NCBI GenBank assembly: GCA_000715605.1
Contig: KL568621.1
Span: forward strand, 87,630-93,055
Reading direction: 5' to 3'
From: Streptomyces speibonae
Lineage (GTDB): Bacteria > Actinomycetota > Actinomycetes > Streptomycetales > Streptomycetaceae
DNA: 5,426 bases
Positions 1 to 5,426 of this stretch are shown here, one piece after another; the stretch's first letter is position 1; each line of letters begins with the position of its first letter. Both the position numbers and the translations under genes were made by a program. Below the pieces are notes generated by a model. That model did no database searches, was not told the DNA's origin, and worked only from the letters and a program-made list of their open reading frames with translations.

Positions 1-588
1 GGTCCGCAACGGTGCGTCGGGCTGCCTGGCGATGAACTCGCTCGCCCGCCGCCTGCCCGCCGCGGCGTCCACGGGCCGGGCCCGACCGTCCCTTCCGACC
101 CGGCTGCCGTTCCGCGCGGCCGGGAGACCGGAGCGGCGCCGGATCGCCCCCACCGTCGTGTGCGACAGACCGGTGGCGGTCGCGACGGTGCGGTCCGACC
201 ACTGCGGGTGGTTCGCGAGGATCCGGCGGGCCGCGGCCTCCCGGTCCGCCAGGGAGAGCGGCAGTCCGTGCTTGATGTTGGCGTCGACGGCGCGGAGAAA
301 GGCTTCGCCGTCATCCCCCTCGAAAAAGGTGACGGCGATCGTCTTCTCGCCCCGCAGCAGCGCTGCCCGTACCCGGTGCATTCCGTCGATCACCCGCATC
401 GTGCTGCGCTGCACGAGAATCGGCGGCAGATTCCGCGCAGCGGCCAGTAATTCCACGTGTTCGGGGTTCTCTCCGGTGAGCCGGGGGGAATCGGCGGGAA
501 GCAGTGAGGAGATCGGTACTTTTTGCGCTGGAATCACGTCGTCGGCGGAGTTGTTTTTCGTTGCCCTGGCCTCTACATTACTCCACAT
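1..588 (-). CDS. StrR/NovG-type ParB-domain transcriptional regulator (C-terminus cut by window edge)
   Basis: Probable DNA-binding activator of the StrR/NovG family, whose known members switch on antibiotic gene clusters. The first 196 codons are visible; the C-terminus lies beyond the left edge. A ParB/sulfiredoxin-like domain spans about residues 20-105, with the blocks LPPILVQR (54-61) and MRVIDGMHRVRAALLRG (64-80). HGLPLSLADREAAARRIL (107-124) and WSDR (130-133) follow, then a helix-turn-helix at about 131-152 ending TTVGAIRRR. The tail GRDGRARPVD is also typical of the family. The ATG at 588 is chosen because AGGTGA lies 8 bases upstream; an in-frame GTG at 600 has no such site. Codon 47 is TTA (448-450), so translation may need the bldA tRNA. 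Several early codons (AAT, GTA, AAA, TTA, ATT) are less GC-biased than in neighbouring genes. The family call is firm; the target cluster is unknown and should lie to the left if it is local. Confidence 0.9.
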   Translation of the reverse strand, partial: MWSNVEARATKNNSADDVIPAQKVPISSLLPADSPRLTGENPEHVELLAAARNLPPILVQRSTMRVIDGMHRVRAALLRGEKTIAVTFFEGDDGEAFLRAVDANIKHGLPLSLADREAAARRILANHPQWSDRTVATATGLSHTTVGAIRRRSGLPAARNGSRVGRDGRARPVDAAAGRRRASEFIARQPDAPLRT

Positions 589-900
589 GCGATCATTCAC
601 CTGTCGGAAGGTAGGTTTGAGCGCGTAGGCGGAAGGCCGTCCGTCTTCCCTCGGTATCATCGCCATCCGTCCTCCGCCGCAGCAACACCACCAGGACTCC
701 AAGGTGGGTAGTGGCCACTGCTCGAACGAGTAGTGGACGGCCCGGAAGGCTGTCGACCCGTGTCGTCCCCGAATTCGGCAGAATGCGCCGGGTCCTGTAT
801 TGCGCGGGGCGGACCGAGGCGCTTTCCCGTCGTTCCCGCCGGGTTACGATGCCCTTTCGGGTTTCACACCGACGGCCGGACGCAAGGGGCGCAACACAGG
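589..900. promoter_or_regulatory. Divergent intergenic region between StrR-like regulator and HipA-like gene
   Basis: These 312 bases carry no credible gene: the frames crossing them lack family similarity and are extensions or shadows of neighbouring genes. The region must hold the promoters of both divergent genes. No convincing promoter was found for the minus-strand regulator. On the plus side TACGAT at 845-850 is a possible -10 box, but no good -35 box precedes it, so it is only a weak candidate. The most notable content is the inverted repeat at 715-736, listed separately. Confidence 0.5.
715..736. repeat. 22-base inverted repeat, candidate operator
   Basis: The arms CCACT-G-CTCG and CGAG-T-AGTGG face each other across a central AA. 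Nine of the ten arm positions pair perfectly and the remaining one is a G/T pair. The left arm overlaps a second, perfect 10-base palindrome, AGTGGCCACT, at 710-719, so AGTGG-type half-sites occur three times in 27 bases. Its position between two divergent genes suits an operator for a dimeric regulator, possibly the adjacent StrR-like protein. It does not match the published StrR/NovG-type consensus (GTTCGACTG-N11-CAGTCGAAC) beyond the core TCGAAC. It could also be a hairpin in a transcript. Confidence 0.5.
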
Positions 901-1815
901 ATGCTGAAAGAGGTCACCGCGGCCCGCTACGTCGAACCCCTGACGTCGGGCGGCTCCGTCCCGGCCGTCGTCGAGGCCGACGACCTCGGGACCTACGTCG
1001 TCAAGTTCACCGGGTCCGCGCAGGGGCGCAAGGCCCTGGTCGCCGAAGTGATCGTGGGGGAGCTGGCGCGGGCGCTCGGGCTGCGGTTCCCGGAGCTGGT
1101 GCTGGTGCACTTCGATCCCGCCGTGGCGGCCGACGAGCCGCACCAGGAGGTGCGGGACCTGCACGCCGCCAGCGCCGGGGTCAACCTCGGCATGGACCAT
1201 CTGCCGGGCGCGCGGGACTTCACCCCGGAGGTCGCCCAGGTCTTCGATGTCGATCCGCTGGAGGCCGGGCGGATCGTCTGGCTCGACGCCCTGACGGTGA
1301 ACGTGGACCGGACCGTCCACAGCTCCAACCTGGTCCTCTGGCCGACGCTCGGTGTCGCACCGCCGCGGCTGTGGCTCATCGACCACGGGGCGGCGCTGGT
1401 GTTCCACCACCGCTGGGAGGGCTCCGACCCGGCCAAGGCGTACGACTTCCGGCACCATGCCCTCGGGCAGTACGGGCCCGATGTGCGCGCGGCCGACGCC
1501 GAACTGGCGCCGAAGGTGACCGAGGAACTGCTGCGGTCCATCGCCGCGGAGGTGCCGGACGACTGGCTGGCGGTCGACTCCGGGTTCGCCACGCCCGACG
1601 AGGTCCGGGAGGCCTATGTGGCGTACCTGTACGCGCGCGTGCGCTCGTCGCGCTCCTGGCTGCCCACCGACTTCCCCTCCGCCGAGACGCTCGACGAGGA
1701 GAACGCCCGGCGGACGGCCCGGACGCGGCGCGGCCGTCCGGACTGGCTCAAGCGCGTCCCGAACCTGCACGGAAGGCCGGCGGCGGAACAGGACCGGTCG
1801 GCGCATCCGGGGTGA
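901..1815 (+). CDS. HipA-like kinase-domain protein
   Basis: A 304-residue protein of the actinobacterial HipA-family kinase group, related to the kinase fold of the HipA toxin but lacking its N-terminal part. The N-terminus MLKEVTA and TYVVKFTG (31-38, with K35 a candidate ATP-contacting lysine) match the family. VNVDRTVHSSN (133-143) resembles the HipA catalytic loop with D136 and N143, and LIDHG (159-163) supplies a DFG-like aspartate, D161. These assignments come from motif resemblance, not an alignment. The ATG at 901 is chosen because family proteins begin MLKEVTA; the frame stays open upstream to an ATG at 733, but that extension looks non-coding. The ribosome site is poor: AAGGGG lies rather far upstream and only AGG is close. 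Relatives are often followed by a DUF3037 gene; none is present, and the next gene is convergent aceB. Substrate unknown; a toxin role is not supported by any visible antitoxin. Confidence 0.85.
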   Translation: MLKEVTAARYVEPLTSGGSVPAVVEADDLGTYVVKFTGSAQGRKALVAEVIVGELARALGLRFPELVLVHFDPAVAADEPHQEVRDLHAASAGVNLGMDHLPGARDFTPEVAQVFDVDPLEAGRIVWLDALTVNVDRTVHSSNLVLWPTLGVAPPRLWLIDHGAALVFHHRWEGSDPAKAYDFRHHALGQYGPDVRAADAELAPKVTEELLRSIAAEVPDDWLAVDSGFATPDEVREAYVAYLYARVRSSRSWLPTDFPSAETLDEENARRTARTRRGRPDWLKRVPNLHGRPAAEQDRSAHPG

Positions 1816-1851
1816 CGGCCGGGCGGCCCCGGGCGCGCCCGGCCGTCACCC
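1810..1851. terminator. Strong GC-rich hairpin, probable bidirectional terminator
   Basis: The arm GGGTGACGGCCGGGC (1810-1824) is perfectly complementary to 1837-1851. One more G-C pair closes at 1825/1836, giving a 16-base-pair stem with a 10-base loop. It contains the stop codon of the HipA-like gene and ends 6 bases before the end of aceB, so it can serve both convergent genes. No run of T follows on either strand, which is common for Streptomyces terminators. Confidence 0.75.
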
Positions 1852-1857
1852 GGGGCG

Positions 1858-3483
1858 TCAGCCCTTGAGCTGCTCGTACGCCGGCAGGGTGAGGAAGTCG
1901 GCGTAGTCCTCGTCGAGGGAGACCTTCAGCAGAAGGTCGTGGGCCTGCTGCCAGTTGCCCGCCGCGAACGCCTCCTCGCCGAGCTCCGCACGGATGCTCT
2001 CCAGCTCCTCGGCGGCGACCTCGCGGGCCAGCTCGGCGGTGACCCGCTCGCCGTTGTCGAGGACCACCCCGGCGTTGATCCACTGCCAGATCTGCGAGCG
2101 GGAGATCTCGGCGGTGGCCGCGTCCTCCATCAGGTTGAAGATGGCGACCGCGCCGAGCCCGCGCAGCCAGGCCTCGATGTAGCGGATGCCCACCTGCACA
2201 GCGTTGACCAGGCCCGCGTGGGTCGGCTTGGCGTCCAGGGAGTCGACGGCGATCAGATCCCCGGCCTTGACGTCGACGTCCTCGCGCAGGCGGTCCTTCT
2301 GGTGCGGCCGGTCGCCGAGCACGCGGTCGAAGGACTCCATGGCGATCGGCACCAGGTCGGGGTGGGCGACCCAGGAGCCGTCGAAGCCGTCGTCCGCCTC
2401 GCGGTCCTTGTCGGCGCGGACCTTCTCGAAGGCCACCTTGTTGACCTCCGCGTCCCGGCGGGAGGGGATGAACGCCGCCATGCCGCCGATCGCGTGCGCG
2501 CCGCGCTTGTGGCAGGTGCGCACGAGGAGTTCGGTGTACGCGCGCATGAACGGCGCCGTCATGGTGACCGCGTTGCGGTCCGGCAGCACGAACTTCGGCC
2601 CGCCGTCACGGAAGTTCTTGACGATGGAGAAGAGGTAGTCCCAGCGGCCGGCGTTCAGCCCGGAGGCGTGGTCGCGCAGTTCGTAAAGGATCTCCTCCAT
2701 CTCGTACGCGGCCGTGATCGTCTCGATCAGCACGGTGGCGCGCACGGTGCCCTGGGGGACGCCCAGGTAGTCCTGCGCGAAGACGAACACCTCGTTCCAC
2801 AGCCGGGCCTCGAGGTGGGACTCGGTCTTGGGGAGGTAGAAGTACGGGCCCTTGCCGAGGTCGGTCAGCCGCTTGGCGTTGTGGAAGAAGTACAGACCGA
2901 AGTCGACGAGCGCGCCGGGGACCGGGGTGCCGTCGGCGTCGGTGAGGTGACGCTCGTCCAGGTGCCAGCCGCGCGGGCGCATGACGACCGTGGCCAGCTC
3001 CTCGTTCGGGCGCAGGGCGTAGGACTTGCCGGACACCGGGTCGGTGAAGTCGATGTTCCGGGTGTAGGCGTCGATCAGGTTGAGCTGGCCGGTGACCACG
3101 TTCTCCCAGGTGGGCGCCGAGGCGTCCTCGAAGTCCGCGAGCCAGACCCGGGCGCCGGAGTTGAGCGCGTTGATGGTCATCTTGCGGTCGGTGGGGCCGG
3201 TGATCTCGACCCGGCGGTCCTCCAGGGCCGCGGGTGCCGGTGCCACCTTCCAGGAGTCGTCCGCGCGGACCGCGGCCGTCTCCGGGAGGAAGTCGAGCGC
3301 GCAGGTGCGGGCGATCTCGGCGCGGCGCTCCGCGCGGCGGGCGAGGAGCTCGTCCCGCCGGGGCGTGAACCGCCGGTGGAGCGCGGCCACGAAGGCGAGC
3401 GCCGGCTCGGTGAGGACCTCCTCCTGCCGGGGCAGGGGCTCGGCGTCGACGACGGCCAGCGGGGACGGCGCTGGTGCGGACAT
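1858..3483 (-). CDS. aceB: Malate synthase A
   Basis: Malate synthase condenses glyoxylate with acetyl-CoA to give malate and CoA in the cytoplasm. It serves the glyoxylate bypass and, in this context, disposal of glyoxylate from allantoin breakdown. The 541-residue length fits the short A-type isoform. The family signature RDHxxGLNxGxWDYLF lies at residues 270-285. VMRPRGWHL (167-175) contains the region of the catalytic arginine (R169 or R171), [12 protein letters not shown] spans 219-230, and D454 in [12 protein letters not shown] is the likely counterpart of the catalytic aspartate (D447 in E. coli). The ATG at 3483 has GAAGGAAG 9 bases upstream. It has its own promoter in the 187-base gap after the nucleotidyltransferase gene and ends against a strong hairpin. 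In S. coelicolor I recall a malate synthase gene near the allantoin genes and reported under AllR control; local regulation by the neighbouring IclR protein is inferred. Confidence 0.97.
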   Translation of the reverse strand: MSAPAPSPLAVVDAEPLPRQEEVLTEPALAFVAALHRRFTPRRDELLARRAERRAEIARTCALDFLPETAAVRADDSWKVAPAPAALEDRRVEITGPTDRKMTINALNSGARVWLADFEDASAPTWENVVTGQLNLIDAYTRNIDFTDPVSGKSYALRPNEELATVVMRPRGWHLDERHLTDADGTPVPGALVDFGLYFFHNAKRLTDLGKGPYFYLPKTESHLEARLWNEVFVFAQDYLGVPQGTVRATVLIETITAAYEMEEILYELRDHASGLNAGRWDYLFSIVKNFRDGGPKFVLPDRNAVTMTAPFMRAYTELLVRTCHKRGAHAIGGMAAFIPSRRDAEVNKVAFEKVRADKDREADDGFDGSWVAHPDLVPIAMESFDRVLGDRPHQKDRLREDVDVKAGDLIAVDSLDAKPTHAGLVNAVQVGIRYIEAWLRGLGAVAIFNLMEDAATAEISRSQIWQWINAGVVLDNGERVTAELAREVAAEELESIRAELGEEAFAAGNWQQAHDLLLKVSLDEDYADFLTLPAYEQLKG

Positions 3484-3581
3484 CAGCTGTCACTTCCTTC
3501 GGCGTGCATGGCACCGGGTGCCGGTCGGCCCGGATACGGCTGTTGACGCCCGTACGAACGCCGGGCGCTTCTGATCAGTGG

Positions 3582-3610
3582 ATACTAGTTTCCTCATGGT
3601 GGAAGTTCAA
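3582..3610 (-). promoter_or_regulatory. aceB promoter (TTGAAC-N17-TAGTAT)
   Basis: On the minus strand TTGAAC (3605-3610) and TAGTAT (3582-3587) are separated by exactly 17 bases, close to the HrdB/sigma70 consensus. Transcription would start near 3575, within the palindrome CTGATCAG (3571-3578), leaving a leader of about 90 bases before the aceB ATG. The leader can form two small hairpins: CGCCCG/CGGGCG (3547-3567) and GGCAC/GTGCC (3510-3522). Boxes and spacing are seen directly; use of the promoter is inferred. Confidence 0.7.
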
Positions 3611-3621
3611 TGTTTTGTTGA
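3590..3621. promoter_or_regulatory. Candidate IclR/AllR-type operator within the aceB promoter
   Basis: Two short palindromes with the same arm and spacer length lie side by side: TTCC-N7-GGAA (3590-3604) and TCAA-N7-TTGA (3607-3621), centred 17 bases apart. The first fills the spacer between the -35 and -10 boxes and the second overlaps the -35 box, so bound protein would block RNA polymerase. IclR-family repressors typically bind palindromes of about 15 bases, and an IclR-family gene lies about 1.2 kb away. The identity of the binding protein is inferred. Confidence 0.5.
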
Positions 3622-3670
3622 TGTCGAGATTCTCCGGGTCGAGGGAACGTGGCGCAGAGTGCCACCCCGC

Positions 3671-4270
3671 TCACTCCAGGTGTTCCAGGTCGGCCTCGGT
3701 GTCGATGTCGTACGCCTCGGCCACGTCGCCGCACTCGACGAGCGCGATCCGCTCCGCGTGCTCCTTCAGATAGGCGCGTGCCCCCCGGTCGCCGGTCGCA
3801 GTCGCGGCGATCCCCGCCCAGTGGACGGCCCCGAACAGCACGGGATGGCCGCGCACGCCGTCGTAGGCGGCCGCCGCCAGCGATGCGGGGGAGCGGTACG
3901 CGCCGAGCACCCGGGCGACTGCCTCCGGCCCGATCCCGGGCTGGTCGACCAGGCCGACCAGGGCCGCCCGCGCGCCCGTGCCGGCCAGCGAGTCGAGTCC
4001 CGCCCGCAGCGAGGTGCCCATGCCCCGCTCCCACGCCGGGTTGTCGACGAGCACACAGTGCGGCAGTACGGCCCGGGCGCGCACCTCGTCCGCCCGCGCG
4101 CCGAGTACCACGTGCACGCGCGTGCAGCCGCCCGCGCGGAGCACCGCCGCCGCGTGTTCCACCAGCGGGCGCCCCCGGTGGGTGAGCAGCGCCTTGGGCC
4201 GCCCGCCGAGACGGCGCCCGCCGCCCGCCGCCAGCAGCAGTCCCGCGATCTGACCTTCGTCATCCGTCAT
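3671..4270 (-). CDS. MobA/MocA-like NTP transferase
   Basis: A 199-residue nucleotidyltransferase of the MobA-like superfamily, most like MocA/CoxI enzymes that attach CMP to molybdopterin cofactor. The nucleotide-binding signature LLAAGGGRRLGGRPKALL spans about residues 12-29. VDNPAWERGMGTSLRAGL (75-92), LVGLVDQP (104-111, with D109 the probable metal ligand), GHPVLFG (141-147) and DIDTEADL (188-195) all fit the MocA group. The ATG at 4270 is preferred: AGGAG lies just upstream, though only 2 bases away, whereas the in-frame GTG at 4288 has no ribosome site and lies outside the conserved part. It is transcribed toward aceB with a 187-base gap, so the two are probably separate units. A role in cofactor maturation for xanthine dehydrogenase would suit the purine-degradation setting but is inferred; CTP- or GTP-specific or sugar-nucleotide activity cannot be excluded. 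Confidence 0.85.
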   Translation of the reverse strand: MTDDEGQIAGLLLAAGGGRRLGGRPKALLTHRGRPLVEHAAAVLRAGGCTRVHVVLGARADEVRARAVLPHCVLVDNPAWERGMGTSLRAGLDSLAGTGARAALVGLVDQPGIGPEAVARVLGAYRSPASLAAAAYDGVRGHPVLFGAVHWAGIAATATGDRGARAYLKEHAERIALVECGDVAEAYDIDTEADLEHLE

Positions 4271-4482
4271 GGCTCCTGCATACCGCACGCGCCGCGCGGT
4301 GCCGGGGTGGCGCGGAGCGGCGGAACATGGGTGCCTCGGGCCACGGTGTCACGCTGTGGAGCAAGTCGATGACGCAGCGGACTGGCGCGAAGGCCCCGGG
4401 GTGGCGTTTACTGGCGCGCACCGGCCGTCGGGGTGCTGGGGTCGGCCGGTGCGGTGCACAGCGACGTGCCAGGGGGAGGACT
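4271..4482. promoter_or_regulatory. Divergent spacer between the MocA-like and DUF5955 genes
   Basis: About 210 bases without a supported gene. It should hold the promoters of two divergent genes, but I found no convincing -10/-35 pair on either strand. The plus-strand frame is open back to an ATG at 4327, but that stretch reads like arginine-rich non-coding sequence. No TTCC-N7-GGAA palindrome like the one at aceB is present. Confidence 0.4.
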
Positions 4483-4797
4483 GTGTTGCGGAGCGTTGAG
4501 CAGAGGCGTGTGCCCGGCAGTCAGGTGGACCCGCGGGTGTCGGAGCTGCGCGCCGCCGTGGCCCGGTTACGCCGCCAACTGGCCGCCCACCCCGTGGACT
4601 TCCGGGACCGGAGCATCGCGGAGGAGGAACTCGCCACGCTGGCCGGACTGGTCGCCGCCGACTGTCCCGACCTCCCTCGCCTGCACCGCTCCCTGCTGCT
4701 GATCGCGGGCGCCATCGGCTCGGTCAGCGCCCTGGGGCCGGGCGTGCGCGAACTGCGCGAGGCGGTGGACCTGCTGGGCAAGTCGCCGCGCGCGTGA
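4483..4797 (+). CDS. Small conserved protein, DUF5955 type
   Basis: A 104-residue protein that I recognise as a DUF5955-type Streptomyces protein of unknown function. The recognisable core runs from VDPRVSELRAAVARLRRQLAAHP (about 15-37) through RSIAEEELATLAGL (43-56) to RSLLLIAGAIGSVSALGPGV (70-89). It looks mainly alpha-helical, soluble and acidic at its C-terminal half; no signal peptide, membrane helix or catalytic motif is visible. The GTG at 4483 is chosen because GGAGGA ends two bases upstream and the family tends to begin MLRSV. The TTG at 4486, with better spacing of 5 bases, is an equally possible start. Codon 29 is TTA (4567-4569), so translation may depend on bldA. It is divergent from the MocA-like gene and convergent with the IclR gene. 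I infer only that it travels with the allantoin locus. Confidence 0.8.
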   Translation: MLRSVEQRRVPGSQVDPRVSELRAAVARLRRQLAAHPVDFRDRSIAEEELATLAGLVAADCPDLPRLHRSLLLIAGAIGSVSALGPGVRELREAVDLLGKSPRA

Positions 4798-4810
4798 CGT
4801 ACATCCGTAC

Positions 4811-4849
4811 GGCCCGCGCGGGCACGGCGCCGGGCGGTCAGGCGCCCGG
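4811..4849. terminator. Weak hairpins between convergent DUF5955 and IclR genes
   Basis: GCCCGCGCGGGC (4812-4823) is a perfect palindrome, and CCGGGC (4830-4835) can pair with GCCCGG (4844-4849) across an 8-base loop that contains the IclR stop codon. A smaller CGTAC/GTACG hairpin lies just before, starting at 4798. Such structures between converging genes may end transcription, but the stems are short and there is no T run. Confidence 0.3.
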
Positions 4850-5426
4850 GGCGGTCGTGGGGGTGGTGAGCGCCCGGGAAAGCTCCGCCGCGGTCTGCTG
4901 GAGCACCGGGACGATCTTCTCCGTCGCCGACTCCGTGACCCGGCCCGCGGGGCCCGAGATCGAGATCGCCGCCGCCGTGGGGGAGTCCGGCACAGGGACG
5001 GCGAGGCAGCGCACGCCGACCTCCTGCTCGTTGTCGTCGATCGCGTAGCCCTGGCGGCGCACCTCCTCCAGCGCCGCGAGGAAGCCCTCCGGGGTGGTGA
5101 TGGTCTTGTCCGTCGCGGCCGGCATGCCGGTGCGGCCCAGCAGCGCCCGTACCTCCTCCGGCGGGAAGCCGGACAACAGGGCCTTGCCCACGCCGGTCGA
5201 GTGCGGCAGGACGCGCCGCCCGACCTCGGTGAACATCCGCATGGAGTGCTTGGACGGAACCTGCGCCACGTACACGATCTCGTCCCCGTCGAGCAGCGCC
5301 ATGTTCGCCGTCTCGCCGGTCTCCTCCACCAGGCGCGCCAGATACGGCCGGGCCCAGGTGCCCAGCAGCCGGGAGGCGGACTCGCCGAGCCGGATCAGGC
5401 GGGGTCCGAGCGCGTACCGGCGGGGG
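4838..5426 (-). CDS. allR: IclR-family regulator, AllR-like (N-terminus cut by window edge)
   Basis: C-terminal 195 residues of an IclR-family transcription factor. The N-terminal winged helix-turn-helix is almost wholly beyond the right edge; only its end (RRYALGPRLIRLG) is seen. The effector domain follows: ETGETANMALLDGDEIVYVAQVPS matches the start of IclR ligand domains, TGVGKALL is the typical conserved loop, and GVRCLAVPV carries the cysteine found at the ligand pocket of many relatives. The wording YVAQVPSKHSMRMFTEVGRRV is typical of Streptomyces AllR-type proteins, repressors of allantoin catabolism. The neighbouring malate synthase supports this, since glyoxylate is both an allantoin product and the effector of E. 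coli AllR. It ends convergent with the DUF5955 gene. Family is certain; the AllR name rests on similarity and context. Confidence 0.85.
   Translation of the reverse strand, partial: PRRYALGPRLIRLGESASRLLGTWARPYLARLVEETGETANMALLDGDEIVYVAQVPSKHSMRMFTEVGRRVLPHSTGVGKALLSGFPPEEVRALLGRTGMPAATDKTITTPEGFLAALEEVRRQGYAIDDNEQEVGVRCLAVPVPDSPTAAAISISGPAGRVTESATEKIVPVLQQTAAELSRALTTPTTAPGA

Noticed and set aside
589..600. GTG at 600 as the start of the StrR-like gene
   Set aside because: No ribosome site precedes it, whereas AGGTGA is well spaced for the ATG at 588.
699..727. StrR/NovG consensus site around TCGAAC
   Set aside because: Only the right half-site core matches; the expected left half at the right spacing is absent.
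733..900. N-terminal extension of the HipA-like protein from an ATG at 733
   Set aside because: The extra 56 residues show no family similarity, the codon pattern is not Streptomyces-like, and relatives start at MLKEVTA.
711..1868. 385-codon plus-strand frame overlapping the HipA-like gene
   Set aside because: Arginine-rich out-of-frame reading with no domain; it is a shadow of the real gene.
1939..3546. Long open frame (535 codons) on the plus strand opposite aceB
   Set aside because: It is a shadow created by high GC in the aceB codons; its composition is Gly/Val/Arg-rich and it has no recognisable domain, while the minus frame is an unmistakable malate synthase.
3649..3665. Terminator after the MocA-like gene (GTGGC/GCCAC hairpin)
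   Set aside because: The stem is only 5 base pairs with no T run, too weak to list as a terminator.
4271..4288. GTG at 4288 as the start of the MocA-like gene
   Set aside because: No ribosome site upstream and the added residues are outside the conserved domain; kept as a less likely alternative because the site for 4270 is also imperfectly spaced.
4327..4482. ATG at 4327 as the start of the DUF5955 gene
   Set aside because: The extra 52 residues are arginine-rich and unlike the family, and a strong GGAGGA lies just before the GTG at 4483.

Overview
The window is very GC-rich. Its real reading frames have G or C at nearly every third codon position, starts are a mix of ATG and GTG, and TTA leucine codons are almost absent. 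Together with the gene families present, this points to a Streptomyces chromosome (or a very close actinomycete). No mobile element, tRNA, rRNA or CRISPR array was seen.

Layout from left to right: (1) a StrR/NovG-type ParB-domain regulator on the minus strand, cut by the left edge; (2) a 312-base divergent intergenic region holding a clear 22-base inverted repeat; (3) a HipA-like kinase-domain protein on the plus strand; (4) a strong hairpin between convergent genes, probably a two-way terminator; (5) aceB, malate synthase A, on the minus strand, with a readable sigma70-type promoter whose spacer carries a TTCC-N7-GGAA palindrome; (6) a MobA/MocA-like nucleotidyltransferase on the minus strand; (7) a small DUF5955-type protein on the plus strand; (8) an IclR-family regulator on the minus strand, most like AllR, cut by the right edge.

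The right two thirds look like the flank of a Streptomyces purine/allantoin degradation locus. Allantoin breakdown yields glyoxylate, malate synthase condenses glyoxylate with acetyl-CoA to malate, an IclR/AllR-type repressor would sense a pathway intermediate, and a MocA-like enzyme could mature the molybdenum cofactor of xanthine dehydrogenase. The allantoinase and allantoicase genes would be expected just past the right edge but are not visible.

The left part differs. The StrR-like regulator belongs to a family that usually activates antibiotic gene clusters, and its early codons are less GC-biased and include one TTA. A second TTA lies in the DUF5955 gene. The left edge may therefore border a biosynthetic cluster under bldA control, but the window ends before this can be seen. 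I see no clear previously undescribed multi-gene system. The best leads are the palindrome inside the aceB promoter, the 22-base inverted repeat between the regulator and the kinase gene, and the two TTA codons.
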